Assembly (NCBI RefSeq): GCF_040436345.1
Contig: NC_133230.1
Coordinates: 29,322,551-29,386,550, forward strand
Length of the DNA: 64,000 nucleotides
Source of the DNA: Pagrus major
Taxonomy: Eukaryota > Chordata > Actinopteri > Spariformes > Sparidae
Direction: 5' to 3'
In this document: piece after piece, positions 1 to 12,000 of the stretch
Position numbering within the stretch: the first letter of the stretch is position 1
Layout of the letters: every line of letters begins with the position of its first letter
Translations under genes and position numbers: made by a program
Notes under the pieces: model-generated
What the model saw: the letters and a program-made list of their open reading frames with translations, nothing else
The model's database searches: none
What the model was told of the DNA's origin: nothing

Positions 1-258
1 AATAGGCTGTATTGTAATATGCTATAATGTATGAAATCTATTTATCTCAATTTAGCAATTAGTTTTCACAAAATTCATCATTTAAGGGGTCATTTTTCAG
101 TATACTGAATACTGACCCCCTTTTGGGCCCCCTAGCATGGGGGGAGGGGGGGGGCGTACAGCCCTGCCGGAGGGGTGTTGTTTCCTGGGTAGGTGCAGTA
201 GCCACTGGCTCTGAAATCTTTTGCCAAGCCAACATTAAGAGAAGTTCTACACGACATT

Positions 259-1368
259 ATGACCATGTTTGTGCCAGTGAAGGTAATGACCATTTTAATG
301 TCAGTTATTTTTGTATTGTCTATTAAGACTGGATTTTGCATGAAGCAGACTGGTACCTGTGTTCCTTTTTGTACTGGGAGCGAGTGCATCACTGTAAATT
401 ATGATAGAGTGGATTTTAAAACAGCCGAAGAAGGATGCCACGACAGGAATGGAGAACTGGTGACATTTCAGCGTGAGACAGATAAGAACATACTTGACAT
501 TTTGAGTCGAGAATTGTACGGAGACTTCTGGATTGGACTGCGTTTACCAGCTAGCGCCTGCAGTAACCTCTCGACTCCACTGAGAGGATATGAGTGGACT
601 TCTGATAGTGCTGACAGGGGCTTTATTTCAGCCTCCAACCCCTGGAAAAACAGTGTTAAAGTCTGCTCTCCACGCTGTGTGTCACTTTCAAATGATCAAA
701 AGTGGACAGAGAGGCTGTGCTCGGAGAAAACTGATGGCTTCCTGTGCAGAACAAAGCACAAAGATGCATGTCAGGCTCAAGAATTATCAGATCCAGTTGT
801 TTTCCCAAGCACGGATGGCTGTTCAAGTGGCCTTTGTCAGCATACATGCACAGCTGTCAAAGGAGGCTATACATGTTCTTGTTTTAAAGGATATATCCCA
901 GAGAGCAAGAACCCCTGGCGGTGCAACATGCACTGTGCACAACAGAAATGCCCCGCAATATGTGACAGACACACTGACAGTGCATGCTCCTGTCCTGATG
1001 GCTTTATTGCTACTGACAAAATCTGCGAGGACATCGATGAATGTCTGATGGAAGGATGTGATCAAGAGTGTAAAAACACTTTCGGAAGTTTTGTGTGCTC
1101 CTGCAACGAAGGATTTGTACTTAAAGATGAAGTCAAATGCATCAAAGAAACTCCCATCGTCATAGGTATTGTTAAACCAGCCCATAATAATACACTGAAG
1201 GGTTCTTCAGCTGCTTCCACTGGTTTTGTCTGGATATGGATTTTCATTGCCGTGGCTGTTGTAGTGCTTATATTTGTGATAAGGTTTTATGTTGTCAAGC
1301 GTCAGAAGTGCAGAGAACAAAACTCTATTCAACAATCTACTGCTCCTGTGGACAATATTGCGTGTTAA
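259..1368 (+). CDS. thbd: Thrombomodulin-like C-type lectin/EGF type I membrane protein, single coding exon
   Basis: An open frame of 369 codons starts at an ATG with a hydrophobic leader (residues about 1-27, rich in V, I, L). A group XIV C-type lectin-like domain follows (about 38-163, with the core WIGL at 91-94 and closing cysteines at 140, 154 and 163). Then come three EGF-like modules (about 188-222, 226-256, and 258-294, the last opening with the calcium-binding motif DIDEC), a membrane helix (about 322-346) and a 23-residue tail ending NIAC. Possible N-glycosylation sites are N103 and N310. The absence of introns fits thrombomodulin and its paralog CD93, both largely single-exon genes. 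The second and third modules resemble thrombomodulin EGF5 and EGF6 in cysteine spacing and the CPAxCD and DIDEC motifs. Mammalian thrombomodulin binds thrombin on endothelium through EGF4-6 and promotes protein C activation. Modules equivalent to EGF1-3 appear absent, so a diverged paralog (thbd-like or cd93-like) is the alternative. Confidence 0.8.
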   Translation: MTMFVPVKVMTILMSVIFVLSIKTGFCMKQTGTCVPFCTGSECITVNYDRVDFKTAEEGCHDRNGELVTFQRETDKNILDILSRELYGDFWIGLRLPASACSNLSTPLRGYEWTSDSADRGFISASNPWKNSVKVCSPRCVSLSNDQKWTERLCSEKTDGFLCRTKHKDACQAQELSDPVVFPSTDGCSSGLCQHTCTAVKGGYTCSCFKGYIPESKNPWRCNMHCAQQKCPAICDRHTDSACSCPDGFIATDKICEDIDECLMEGCDQECKNTFGSFVCSCNEGFVLKDEVKCIKETPIVIGIVKPAHNNTLKGSSAASTGFVWIWIFIAVAVVVLIFVIRFYVVKRQKCREQNSIQQSTAPVDNIAC

Positions 1369-1796
1369 AGTGTATACATGCGTGCTCCGTTACAATTATC
1401 AGATGGCTGCTGTAAGTAACATATCAGAAAAAACTGTTCAGATTCTCTGATTCTTGGGAGTGCTTTATAAAATATTAATATGAATATATATGAAATGCTT
1501 CTTAAAAATACAAGTCAATTCCAGTTTTAACTTGGATAGAGCACTAGTAGTATACAAATATAAGCAGTATTATGTAAACATTAACATGTAAGAAATATTT
1601 TAATGTTGTGCTGAATTTTGATTTTGAAAGATTACTTTTTTGGTTTCATGTTATGAGCTTAGCATACGTAAAAAATGTTGATCTGCAAATGAAGTTAAAC
1701 TTTTGGATAAACATTCAGATGCAGTTGAGCAAAAAAGTAAAATGGAGATGAGTAAATGGAAATCCTCGTGGAAAGTACCAGCTCATACTTTAACTC

Positions 1797-1802
1797 AATA
1801 AA
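1797..1802 (+). terminator. Poly(A) signal AATAAA, thrombomodulin-like gene
   Basis: A canonical AATAAA lies about 430 bases after the stop codon of the thrombomodulin-like gene, in AT-rich 3' UTR-like sequence, just before the repeat block that starts at 1953. It is the most plausible cleavage signal seen, but transcript data are needed to place the real end. Confidence 0.45.
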
Positions 1803-1952
1803 TGTACTGTTTTCTTGAGCACAGACTTCTTCTTTATACAGTAAACATTCTTGTTTGTGCATATGCATTTAGTACATGCATGAAAAAGTCTTTAATGTGG
1901 GACAGAGAAGGCTGATTTCATTTTGTTGTAGCACGTCATATAATTAAAATGT

Positions 1953-2488
1953 GTTCAGTCATTCACAACGTTGTTGCAATCATTCTTGCCCCTAGAGCGC
2001 CATCTAGTGTTCTTTTGAATACATTGCTGAAAAAATAGTTTTATTTGTTCCTCAAAAATTTTAATCTGAAAATCAGCTGCTGCTTCAAAGCACATATAAC
2101 CTAGACAAGCATGCTTCTTTCTACTGATTCCTCATGTTGTTCACGATTATTTAAAGGTGCACTATGTATATAAAACAGAGCGTTTCAGACAGAGGTGGAA
2201 TACAGTGCAGCAGCACTGGACAATATGAGAAATCTAATGTTTTTTTAGCACTACAGCATGTAAACACATTCTAGTAGTAACCCGAAATAAAATGATGAAC
2301 CTGAAAATGACCACAGAGTAAGTACACATGGTCAAGTATTGTATTTGAATACAATTTTGAGCTACTTCACTACATTTCAGATGCAAATGCTGTGCTTTTT
2401 ACTCCACTAATGTACTTAAAGCTGCGATCAGACAGACATACAAGTTCACACAAGCATCATTTTCTGTCAATGTAAGCAGCTGTTTTCA
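1953..2488. repeat. Tandem duplication, copy 1 (internally deleted)
   Basis: Bases 1953-2167 match 2484-2705, and 2171-2488 match 3304-3620, with few differences. Copy 1 ends where copy 2 begins, so this is a head-to-tail duplication. Copy 1 lacks about 600 bases that copy 2 carries between the two matching blocks, but keeps the first bases of the MITE at 2687, which implies deletion here rather than insertion in copy 2. Confidence 0.85.
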
Positions 2489-3620
2489 GTCATTCACAGC
2501 GTTGCTGCAATCATTCTTGCCCTTAGAGCGCCATCTAGTGTTCTTTTGAATACATTGCTGAAAAAGGGGAAAAATAGTTTTATGTGTTCCTCACAAATTT
2601 TAATCTGATCAGCTGCTGGGTCAAAGCTCATATAACCTAGACAAGCATGCTTCTTTCTACTGATACCTCATGTTGTTCACGATTATTTAAAGGTGCACTA
2701 CGTAGTTTTGGGGAAGAAAAACAAGATCTTCATTGACTGATTGTCTTATGCCTAAACAAACTAAACAAACTTTCTCCATTTTCATGACTGAATAAACTGA
2801 ATTAACAAACTGACCTTAAAGCACAACTCAATTTCACACTGTTGTACTTGCTTTACATTTACATTTGCCAGACCCTGCTACCTTTTTCCTTTAGCTTCAA
2901 ACAATGTTCTAGGGACCTTATTTTCCTCTGAGAACAGCTTGTTTATTCATTCATGGAAAAAATAATTATGTCTGAGTTTGTATTACTACTTTATTAACAT
3001 GGCAAATATCAAATTTCCTTTACAAAACTACATAGCGCACCTTTAATGATAAATAGTGCTACTGTTCCTGAAACGTATCGTCAGTAGTCCCACCTTTAAT
3101 TCTGTGACGTCTTAACATCACACCACATCACCATTCACACATTTGGATCATTTATGCCTAGTGGCTAGTTTGGCATGAAATAATTGATTTAGCACAGCTG
3201 CTTTGATGTTTATGTTAGCGGTGCTGGCTCAGGCCTGTGTGAGCTGACCAATCAGAGCAAATTGGGGATTCAGGGGGTCTTCCTGTCTTAAAGAGACAGG
3301 AGCTAAAACAGAGCGTTTCAGACAGAGGTGGAATACAGTGCAGCAGCACTGGACAATATGAGAAATCTAATGTTTTTTTAGCACTACAGCATGTAAACAC
3401 ATTCTAGTAGTAACCCAAAATAAAATGATGAACCTGAAAATGACCACAGAGTAAGTACACATGGTCAAGTATTTGAATACAATTTTGAGCTACTTCACTA
3501 CATTTCAGATGCAAATACTGTACTTTTTGCTCCACTAATGTACTTAAAGCAGCTGCAATCAGACACGTTCACACAAGCATCATTTTCTGTCAATGTAAGC
3601 AGCTGTTTTCAGTGAAAAGG
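2484..3620. repeat. Tandem duplication, copy 2 (longer copy)
   Basis: This is the long partner of the duplication that starts at 1953. It contains a complete MITE (2687-3046) and a segment (3060-3550) related to dispersed repeats at 24.2-24.7 kb and 26.8-27.1 kb, sharing landmarks such as GAGCTGACCAATCAG and AAAGAGACAGGAGCTAAAA. Confidence 0.85.
2687..3046. mobile_element. MITE, TTAA-flanked (GGTGCACTACGTAG family)
   Basis: The element starts TTAAAGGTGCACTACGTAG and ends CTACATAGCGCACCTTTAA, so it has short terminal inverted repeats and TTAA at both ends, as in piggyBac/Kolobok-type non-autonomous elements. A second, related copy lies at 40889-41250. No coding capacity is seen. Confidence 0.7.
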
Positions 3621-5640
3621 CTCTAGAAACCTACCACACACTGCCTGCTCAGCATCAAACAGCAGTTAGCTGGTGAACATATTTAAACATTAAGCAGCTA
3701 AAGTCCAAGTCAGCATGGCCCTCAGGAGTTGGTAGAGACCAAAAACAAAGCTAAAAGACAAAGAATTTTATGAACTTTTGTGAACCTCCTGTGTTTTATA
3801 GGTTCTTGTGCATGTAGAGGATTTTGAACGGTCAAACTGACAGATGCTCCTCTCTCTTGCAGAAAACTCTGCTCCTGAGTGTCTCGCCAGTAGTCCTGCC
3901 TTTAATTCAGTGACTTTACGACATCACACTTTTTATGTTGGATAGATTCCAAGCAGGAGGGGAAACCTTGGCCATCACTGAGTAAAATATTTATCTCACT
4001 CAGTCCTTATAGGTCCATATAAGTCTGTTTATCTCCAAGAAAAGAAGCACACCAGATAAGAATGCTGTTAAAGAGGAATCCCAACATGTAATCAGTGAGA
4101 AAACACCAAGGCTGTGAATGAACAAACACGTCAGAAAACATGTGGGCAAAGATCAGTGGTTACAGAAATGTTATAATGTGCTTGAGAAAGTGGAACACGG
4201 TAGATCACATAACCTTTTATAACCATGATGAATCTTTAACTAATGAAAACAATTACTTACTTATGATGACTGATTTACTTTCTGCCTGTTTTGAGCTTTC
4301 TTGCTTTTGGCCAAATTCACGCAAAAACAGACAAAATACTGAAAATGCATAGAGTCACCTGCAATATTATTATCTTAGATTTATTAGTTGTTTATGTTCT
4401 TTAAATGATAATGTGCTAGAACATTTTGTTTGTCTGTCAAGCCCTCAAAACACACAAAGATTAATTGGCAAACAGTGTCTTTAGTAAGACTTTTTATCTC
4501 TGCACACACATACATACATACATACTCATCATAATATCCACACATTAATAAGCCTGTGTTCCCATTAAACCTGTGATCCCAGACAACAGACAAATCATTT
4601 CCTCCACAACTGGTAATGTTAGAACTGGAAATGCAGGCTGCTGTGTAATCTCAGTATGCCTCTGTTTGTGCTCTAGTGAAGGTAACTGTGTGTGTGTGTG
4701 TGTGTGTGTGACTAATCCAGGCAAAAGACAACATGTATTATAAAGGAGTAGTGTAGTGTTGATAAGACTGGGTGGTACAAACCCAACCTGGATTTTGCTG
4801 GTTGTGGCTGACATAGCCTCACCTCTGCCAGTAAATATATGGTCTTATGTGAACCTATCCAGCCAACCACAGCAGGAGGAGTTCACTTTTTGGGAGGGAA
4901 CATAAAAAAGAAAAAATGGTTTGGTTGCCTTGTGGGAGACAAACTCGGAAACAATTACATTTTTGCTATATTTATGTTGTTTTTAACTCTACATGCTTTG
5001 CAATCTGTTTTGTGTCACATATTATTGTTGTCACTTGTTTTATCTCATGTGCCACATCATGACACATGCACTCACATTTAGATTTAGGTAAGATCTGTGC
5101 AGTGAAGTTAAAACATTTTGTGAATAAACTGTACATTTCTGCAAACGTTGTTGTTATTTTTATGTTAAACCTTTACATAAATCATATGCCACATAAGCAA
5201 TCTGTCCTAGCTGCATGATGAAATGAAAAATGATGACATTTTTGAAGGGGTGAGGCCTCTGCGCCACACTGTAAGGTTAAGAGGGTTATATGCCCTGAGT
5301 GCAGACTGACAGGCAGCCCCTTCTTCTACGCTGGTACTAACGCTGCCTTATTTAGCAGTCTGGCGGACTTTTAACCTCAAACATGTCGTTACCTATCACC
5401 TTAACATCGTATATCTAAAGTATATGAATGTCAGACCTTGTTGTAAGTTACTGTATGATGCAGGATAGTGTGAAATTGATCCTGGGAGGTTAATTTAGGG
5501 TAAAATATCCAGGGACGTCGTCTAACGTAAACACGGAAGTATGGGCCGTCACCTCATCTCCCTTTGCTTCGTCCTATCAGAAAGTAGGCGTCAGTACACA
5601 GCAGCGTGTCATTGGGTTAAAGTTTGTCCCCTCTATGTTG
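3621..5640. other. Intergenic, no gene recognised
   Basis: Bases 3786-3960 resemble a dispersed repeat that recurs at about 24205-24360 (CTGCTCCTGA, CCTTTAATTC, GACATCACAC landmarks). A (TG)n run lies at 4686-4710. The remainder is AT-rich with only short chance frames. The last few hundred bases lead into the gnmt promoter. Confidence 0.5.
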
Positions 5641-5644
5641 CTCA

Positions 5645-5652
5645 TATAAATA
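5645..5652 (+). promoter_or_regulatory. TATA box, gnmt promoter
   Basis: TATAAATA lies 147 bases upstream of the gnmt ATG. If transcription starts about 30 bases downstream, the 5' UTR would be about 115 bases, which is reasonable. A TATA-driven promoter fits a strongly tissue-biased (liver, pancreas) gene. This is inferred from sequence only. Confidence 0.5.
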
Positions 5653-5791
5653 ACAACAGCCGACATCTGGGCTAGCATGTGGAGAGAATACCTGTTAGAC
5701 AAGTAGTTTGTGTTCAGACACATTTAAACAGTCAGTGCACTGAGTACCTCATTGTCTGGTGTGTAAGCTAGGAGAAAACACAAGTAGCAGC

Positions 5792-6000
5792 ATGTCGGTC
5801 GACAGCGTGTTTAGGACCCGCTCTCTCGGTGTGGCCGCCGAGGGTCTTCCTGACCAATATGCCGACGGGAAAGCAGCGAAAGTCTGGGAGCTGTACATCG
5901 GAGACACGCAGAGTAGGACTCAGGAATACAAAAGCTGGGTGGTGTCTTTGCTGAAAGAGCAAGGTGTGCGGAAAGTGCTGGATGTAGCCTGCGGAACAGG
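5792..6000 (+). CDS. gnmt: gnmt coding exon 1
   Basis: Encodes residues 1-69 and two bases of codon 70, ending in the glycine-rich SAM-binding loop VACGTG. The donor is AACAGG|GTAATG. Confidence 0.95.
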
Positions 6001-9000
6001 GTAATGTCAGGCAGTGTGGCAGGTGGTGACATGTCTCAGTTTGGGCTGGCGTGGCAGTGAAGGTCTCATTTAAAACTTTGCTCAATTTAATGTATACCAA
6101 TGTATATCAGCAAACGTCTCAGCTTTAGTGCAAACCTTTACAAATGTGTAACATTTATACAACCAAATCTTTAATTCGGCATTAGTTCTTAACACCAAGT
6201 CTACTATATTTAAATAAAATAACTCAATGTTTTTCATTTCAGCTAGATACAGCGTTTTTTATTTGTAGTAACTGGTAAAATAAGACAGCCACTTAAAAGT
6301 TGCAATGCCAAATTATGTATGAGTGTATGCCAAATATTAGACCGCACCCAATCGTGCCTAAGGTGTGCAGTCCTGTTGAGGGAGTTGTGTATCAAGTTCA
6401 AATCTCCCAATTACACTCCAGGGTTGTGAATGGGTGTTGCCGGTAATGTAGAATAGTATAGAATGATTATGCAGCTCCAGTGATTTTGTGCGATTTGAAT
6501 CCCTCCACTAATATAGATTTTTTTTATGTCTCACATCATTCACTTTGTTCTGCTCAGATTACTTATGTATTAACAATGCCCATTTTGTTCCATAGTAATA
6601 TGTTGGATTATCTTTATAAATAATCAAGTTAGATGGACTTTCCTAGTATTTCAACCCGCTGACCCTTTTACTCTGGACAAAATCCGGATTAGGCCAGGGA
6701 GTGATGAATGAAAGTGCAGAGTTGCACCAGCTGCTGTTTCACTTTCTACCTCCAGCAGCAGTTAGTGTATGGGACCATGAGCTGAGACAAGCTGAGTCAA
6801 AGTGATTTTATGTTATAACTACGAAGGCTTACATGGCCTAGACAAGATGTACAGTATTGTGTGCCAAACAAGAAGCTAGCTGTGGGAAGTCACTTGTGTA
6901 TGAGAGCAGATACTGGGGTTAGTAGTTCATGAACTGGCTCTGAGTCGCTGCAGGGAGTTTTGACTGGTTCCCTGTGGACTGTTTACCTCTGCTGATAGTC
7001 TATCTGTGCTCTGGGACAGCAGCAAGGCCACTGGCTGAACTCAGACAAGAAGACAACATACACTAACCTGCCTGCCCCTCAGTTCACCTCAGTAGATCTT
7101 TTTATCTAGGCCAGATTGTGCAATAATATCATTTATTTTATTATTTCAGTTTAGTTGATCCATCTGCAAAATGTGCTTGTGAAATGTGTTTTTTTAACCA
7201 CCTAAAACAGTCATTACAGCCACATCTATTTGAGTCATAAATATAACAGACCCAATAATCTTTATGATAACCTCCTCCGGTCAACAGTGCAATAATTTGG
7301 CATCTCAAAAATAAACGTTGTAAAGCTTCATATCTCACAGAGCCCTGGCTGGTGTGAGGCGCTCATTCAGTATGGAGACAGTCAGCGCACAGATTCTGAC
7401 CCCATTCCATAGTGGCACGACCATCTGGGGCGATGTAAACAAACACGCTCATAGTGGAATGAGGTTACCCGAACTGCCTCACTAATTTTGGCTGTCTAAA
7501 TGTGATGCAAGGCTTTCCAGTTGTGTTGTCATCAGATTTAGAGTCACCTTATGCAAGAGCTGCAGATCATGCCTGCAATTAAGGAAATAATCATTATAAC
7601 TTGCCGAGTAAATACCTTTGTTCGAAACCAAAGAGGATTTTGGCTTTGGCTTTGGCTTTTGTTTTGCCTTGAGATTTATGTTGCATAATTGCAAGTGAAC
7701 CAAAGCTTGTAAGAAATGTTGCCCTAACCTCAAGTATGGGGTTTAATTTGAGCTACAATTATACTTTATAGTCTTACTGCCCACAGACTGTTGTTTTCTG
7801 TATATATTTTTAACATAATTCTTTGCTGTTGCACTTATCCAGTTGTTAATCAATGCAGTGTTCTACCTTAAACCAGGTCTTCCATCTTAATTTAACATTA
7901 ACCCACAACTAGTTAGTTTGGAAAAGTGTGTCATTGCACAGGACAACTTGTGTTTACAGGGCATGTGTTGTTTATTTTGCAGAGTTGATTCCATTATGCT
8001 GGTGGAGGAGGGGTTTAATATGGTGAGTGTGGATGCCAGCGACAAAATGCTCAAGTATGCACTGAAGTCAAGATGGGAGAGAAGAAAAGAGCCTGCGTTT
8101 GACCAGTGGGGTACGGCATGTTTAATTTTGTTTGAGCATTATATTTTTAGTCCCTGTATTCTCATAATCTTTAATTCCTGCCATGTTCATCAGGTGTATA
8201 GGGATGGACAGATGGTTTTGTGTTCTGTGCTGATACCAGTGCTAATTACTACTAATGACGGAGGCCAGTAATCAATATTAGGAATGGAAAATCTTGTCAA
8301 GTTTTTAAAAACAGAGTTTTTAACTGGTTCTAAAAAAGTCTCAGTTTAATACCGAAGCCTCTACATGACCCACATAAGCAAACGAGATCATCAGCAAGAA
8401 GATTTACTATTTCTATAATAATCTGACAGTGTTGTGGGCAGGACAATGAGTGAAACCACAGAGCAATACGGATATAATAAGCACTCAGTCTATTTCTGAT
8501 GACATCCTCGTGTTTTCCTCTTTGACCATTCTTTTTTCATCTTCTCCTCAGTGATCGAAGAGGCCAACTGGTTGACGTTAACAGAAGATATTCAGAAACC
8601 AGGACCTGGCTTTGATGCTGTTATCTGCCTCGGCAACTCATTTGCCCATTTACCAGACTTTAAAGGTACATGAGAGATAAAGGGACAGCTCTACCAACAG
8701 TACATCAGTTTTTCCAATCATCTCTTTCATATTGTTCTTTCTCTGAATTCTGGATCACAATCACAACCAAATATCTGTCCTTGAATTGATGCTAATATTT
8801 TCAGTTGACCACAAACCACCAACATCAAGCCACCAATAATTAATGTGATTTCATTGAAGATCATTTTGTTGATTGTGCATGATCATGTTGGTGATGTTGT
8901 TTTGCTCTCAGGGGACCAGAGTGACCAAAAGTTGGCCCTTCAGAACATTGCCAGTATGGTTAGACCAGGTGGGATCCTCATCATTGACCACCGTAACTAC

Positions 9001-12000
9001 GACTACATCCTGGAGACCGGCCGGGCGCCACAAGGCAAAAATATCTACTATAAGGTAACAACTTAATGAAGTTGGTTACAGAGGATGCAAGTTGACATGT
9101 AGAGGGATCATTTTGTAACAGATCCAACCTCATTACCTGAATTTCTGCTGCAATCTTTCTAATTTATCTTGTGCACTTGCAGCCTAGCACACAATCATTG
9201 TAGTTCTGCATGTAAAACAGATGAAAAATACACTTTAGGTCTACATGTGTACAGTGTGAGTAAAACATGAGCCTATGTAAACAGCTGTATTGATTCAAAA
9301 GGATGCATATTTGGCCTGTTAGACACACATGAGATGGAGAATTGAAAAACACAGCTCCTGTGTAGAGTAAGGTGTGCTTAAGGTCAGAGCTGGTGTAGTG
9401 CTTCCTGACTCTTTATGATTAGATGGTTAAAGGTGCAGTATGTAAGAATTGACCACCTGTCATACTCATACATAAACATAAATTCATACTCAAACAAATA
9501 GAGGGCAACATATCACCAGAGTAACTGTCAGCTGTAGCTGCTGCTAGCTAGTTAGCTCAGTTAGCCATGCAGCTAGCAGTCCGGACTGGGAGTTCAGAGA
9601 ACTGAGGGAGTGTTGGTGTGTTTTACCATTAGCACAGGAGCTTCAAATCCAGGATGGCTTAGGGCTAACTGGTTAGCATGCTAACTTAATTATATACAGT
9701 ATTTTTGCAACACAATACATAGACATCATAAGGTCAGAACTGTTCTGTTACATTACATTCTGTTAATAATTTTAGTAAATGTTTGTGTCTTCAACTAAGA
9801 GTTCTTACATATTGCACCTTTTTAAGAACTACAATTGCCTTATACATTTTGGTTTGTGGAGGTTGTTGAAAACTCAGTTACACTCTTAGCATGAACCCTC
9901 TTGTGGTTTCATTTTCTTTTATAACGTTTATGTTATAAGATTTAATTCAGAAAAAACTACTTTGGATAATTTATAATTATTAAATTCCCACTAAGTTTTT
10001 TTCTTAAACTGTAAAAAAAAAAAAAAGTTTGTGCCTCCATTACATATGTCACATCAAGTGTGTAACCACATTTAAGGGGTTGTTGCAAAAAAGTGACTAT
10101 ATTGGCCAATGTAGTTTTTTACTACATAATATTGTGAATAGGCCCAAAAATCAAGTTTCAATCGGGCTCAACTTCTGGCTTGGTCGAACTTTTCATCAAA
10201 CTCAGTTGGCTGGGTTTGTTTGTGGGAAGCCAGAGGGGGATCCCTGGCAGTAAAGCTCCTTGCTGTCAAATGAAATGAATCAGTCGTGGCAACAATAACT
10301 TTATTTGTTTATTTCAGTAAAGTAACTGTAATATAATGAACTGATTTATCGTGTGTGGTTTTAAAAAAAACCCGATTAAATTGTGCTGTTGCTTGTTGTT
10401 TTGTTGAAGGCGTCCTGGTGCATTAACTGTCTGGAGTAAAATGGAGGAGTTGAACAGACAGTATTGTTCATGAATGGTTTATTTACACCATCACTGGCAG
10501 CAGCTGAGACCTAAATCTCTGTTCAGAGCCTGCCGGATATTGTAAGATTTACCATGAAATTGGCCCCAGAGAAACAGAAGGAAGTGTGCATGGAATTGTT
10601 TGGTACATGGAGAGAAAAATAGATGATGTCAGGAGGACTGAGGAAGAAAAGCCATTTGGGAATATGGAAAGATAAGTGTGCATATGCCAGTTAAAATGAT
10701 GTGTAGCATCAGCTTTATAAATAGTATATACTTAATGTACTATAATAGCTTGACAGCATTTGTTCGGGTTCAGACATCTAAAGTTGTATTAAACAAGCCA
10801 TCGTATTGGCTGAAAGATATAATACAGAAATATAAAGAAACAACAGCAGGTGCCATCAACAATGAGCCATATTTAATTTACGTAATTTTCCTCCAAACAA
10901 CTTCCATATTATTTAATCCAGCCAAAGGAGGAACTATCCAGCTGGAAGGCCTAAATATGAAGACTAAGTCAACAGTCGCGCGCTACATCAAAATCCACTT
11001 CTGATGCCTCTGTAGTCCCACAGTCTGCTCTCATGGTTCAACTCTGTGCTCAGTAACAGTAAGAGCAACTTCCTGGTTTTGTTCACCTCAGTATATGGTG
11101 CTTACTACTCATCAAGATGTTTTATACATGTGCTTATGTGTGTTGTGTTGCAGAGTGATCTAACTCAGGACATCTCCACCTCAGTGCTGTGGGTCAACAA
11201 TAAGCCTCATATGATCACTCTAGACTACACCATCCATGTGCCCCAGGCTGCCCTCCACAATCTTCCTGAAGTCAGGTAGGTCAGCACTCAGAAGTATAAC
11301 ACAAAAAAGAGGCGGGAGGGAAAATGCATTAATGATCTTAAAGGAATAGTTCACTCTAGAACGAAATTCAGTCATTATTGACTCACCCTCATGCTGATGA
11401 GAAGTCCGGTGTAGTTTCTTATTCCTCAAAGTGCAGCTGGAGACCCGCGGGGGTACCCTCCGGCAGCAATAATCCATATAACGAGCGTAAATGGCGTCTG
11501 AGACGAAAAGGTCCATAAAACTACACAAAAACTTTGTAATATTCCTCCATACTGCTCGTCCGCTTCAATCCAAGAGTCCTGAAGTGGCGACATCCAGAGT
11601 TTACTTGAAACGATGTCATTTAGTACAGTTTTCTAGCCTAAACAGTCACTATACTATATTCGCCTCTCGCGTGCACGTTTATGGACCTTTTCGTCTCGGA
11701 CGCCATTTACGCTCGTTATATGGATTATTGCTGCTGGAGGGTACCCCCTTGGGTCTCCAGCTGCACTTTGAGGAATAAGAAACTACACCGGACTTCTCAT
11801 CAGCATGAGGGTGAGTCGATAATGACTGAATTTCGTTCTAGAGTGAACTATTCCTTTAATGGTGTCCCATCGTTGTTGAAACCACAAATGTTTAAACCAA
11901 ACCCCAGTGTGACTTACCAAGGCTGGACAAAAGCTTAATTCAGTACAGTTAGATAGCTCAGTGGGCTGCTGTTTATTTTTTTAATGGCCTTTCAAGCTTC

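Noticed and set aside
823..1185. 120-codon minus-strand frame antisense to the thrombomodulin-like gene
   Set aside because: Cys-rich by complementarity to EGF codons; no independent evidence for a gene.
11220..11938. Two similar frames of 85-102 codons on opposite strands
   Set aside because: Both come from the arms of one palindromic MITE, which explains the identical peptides.
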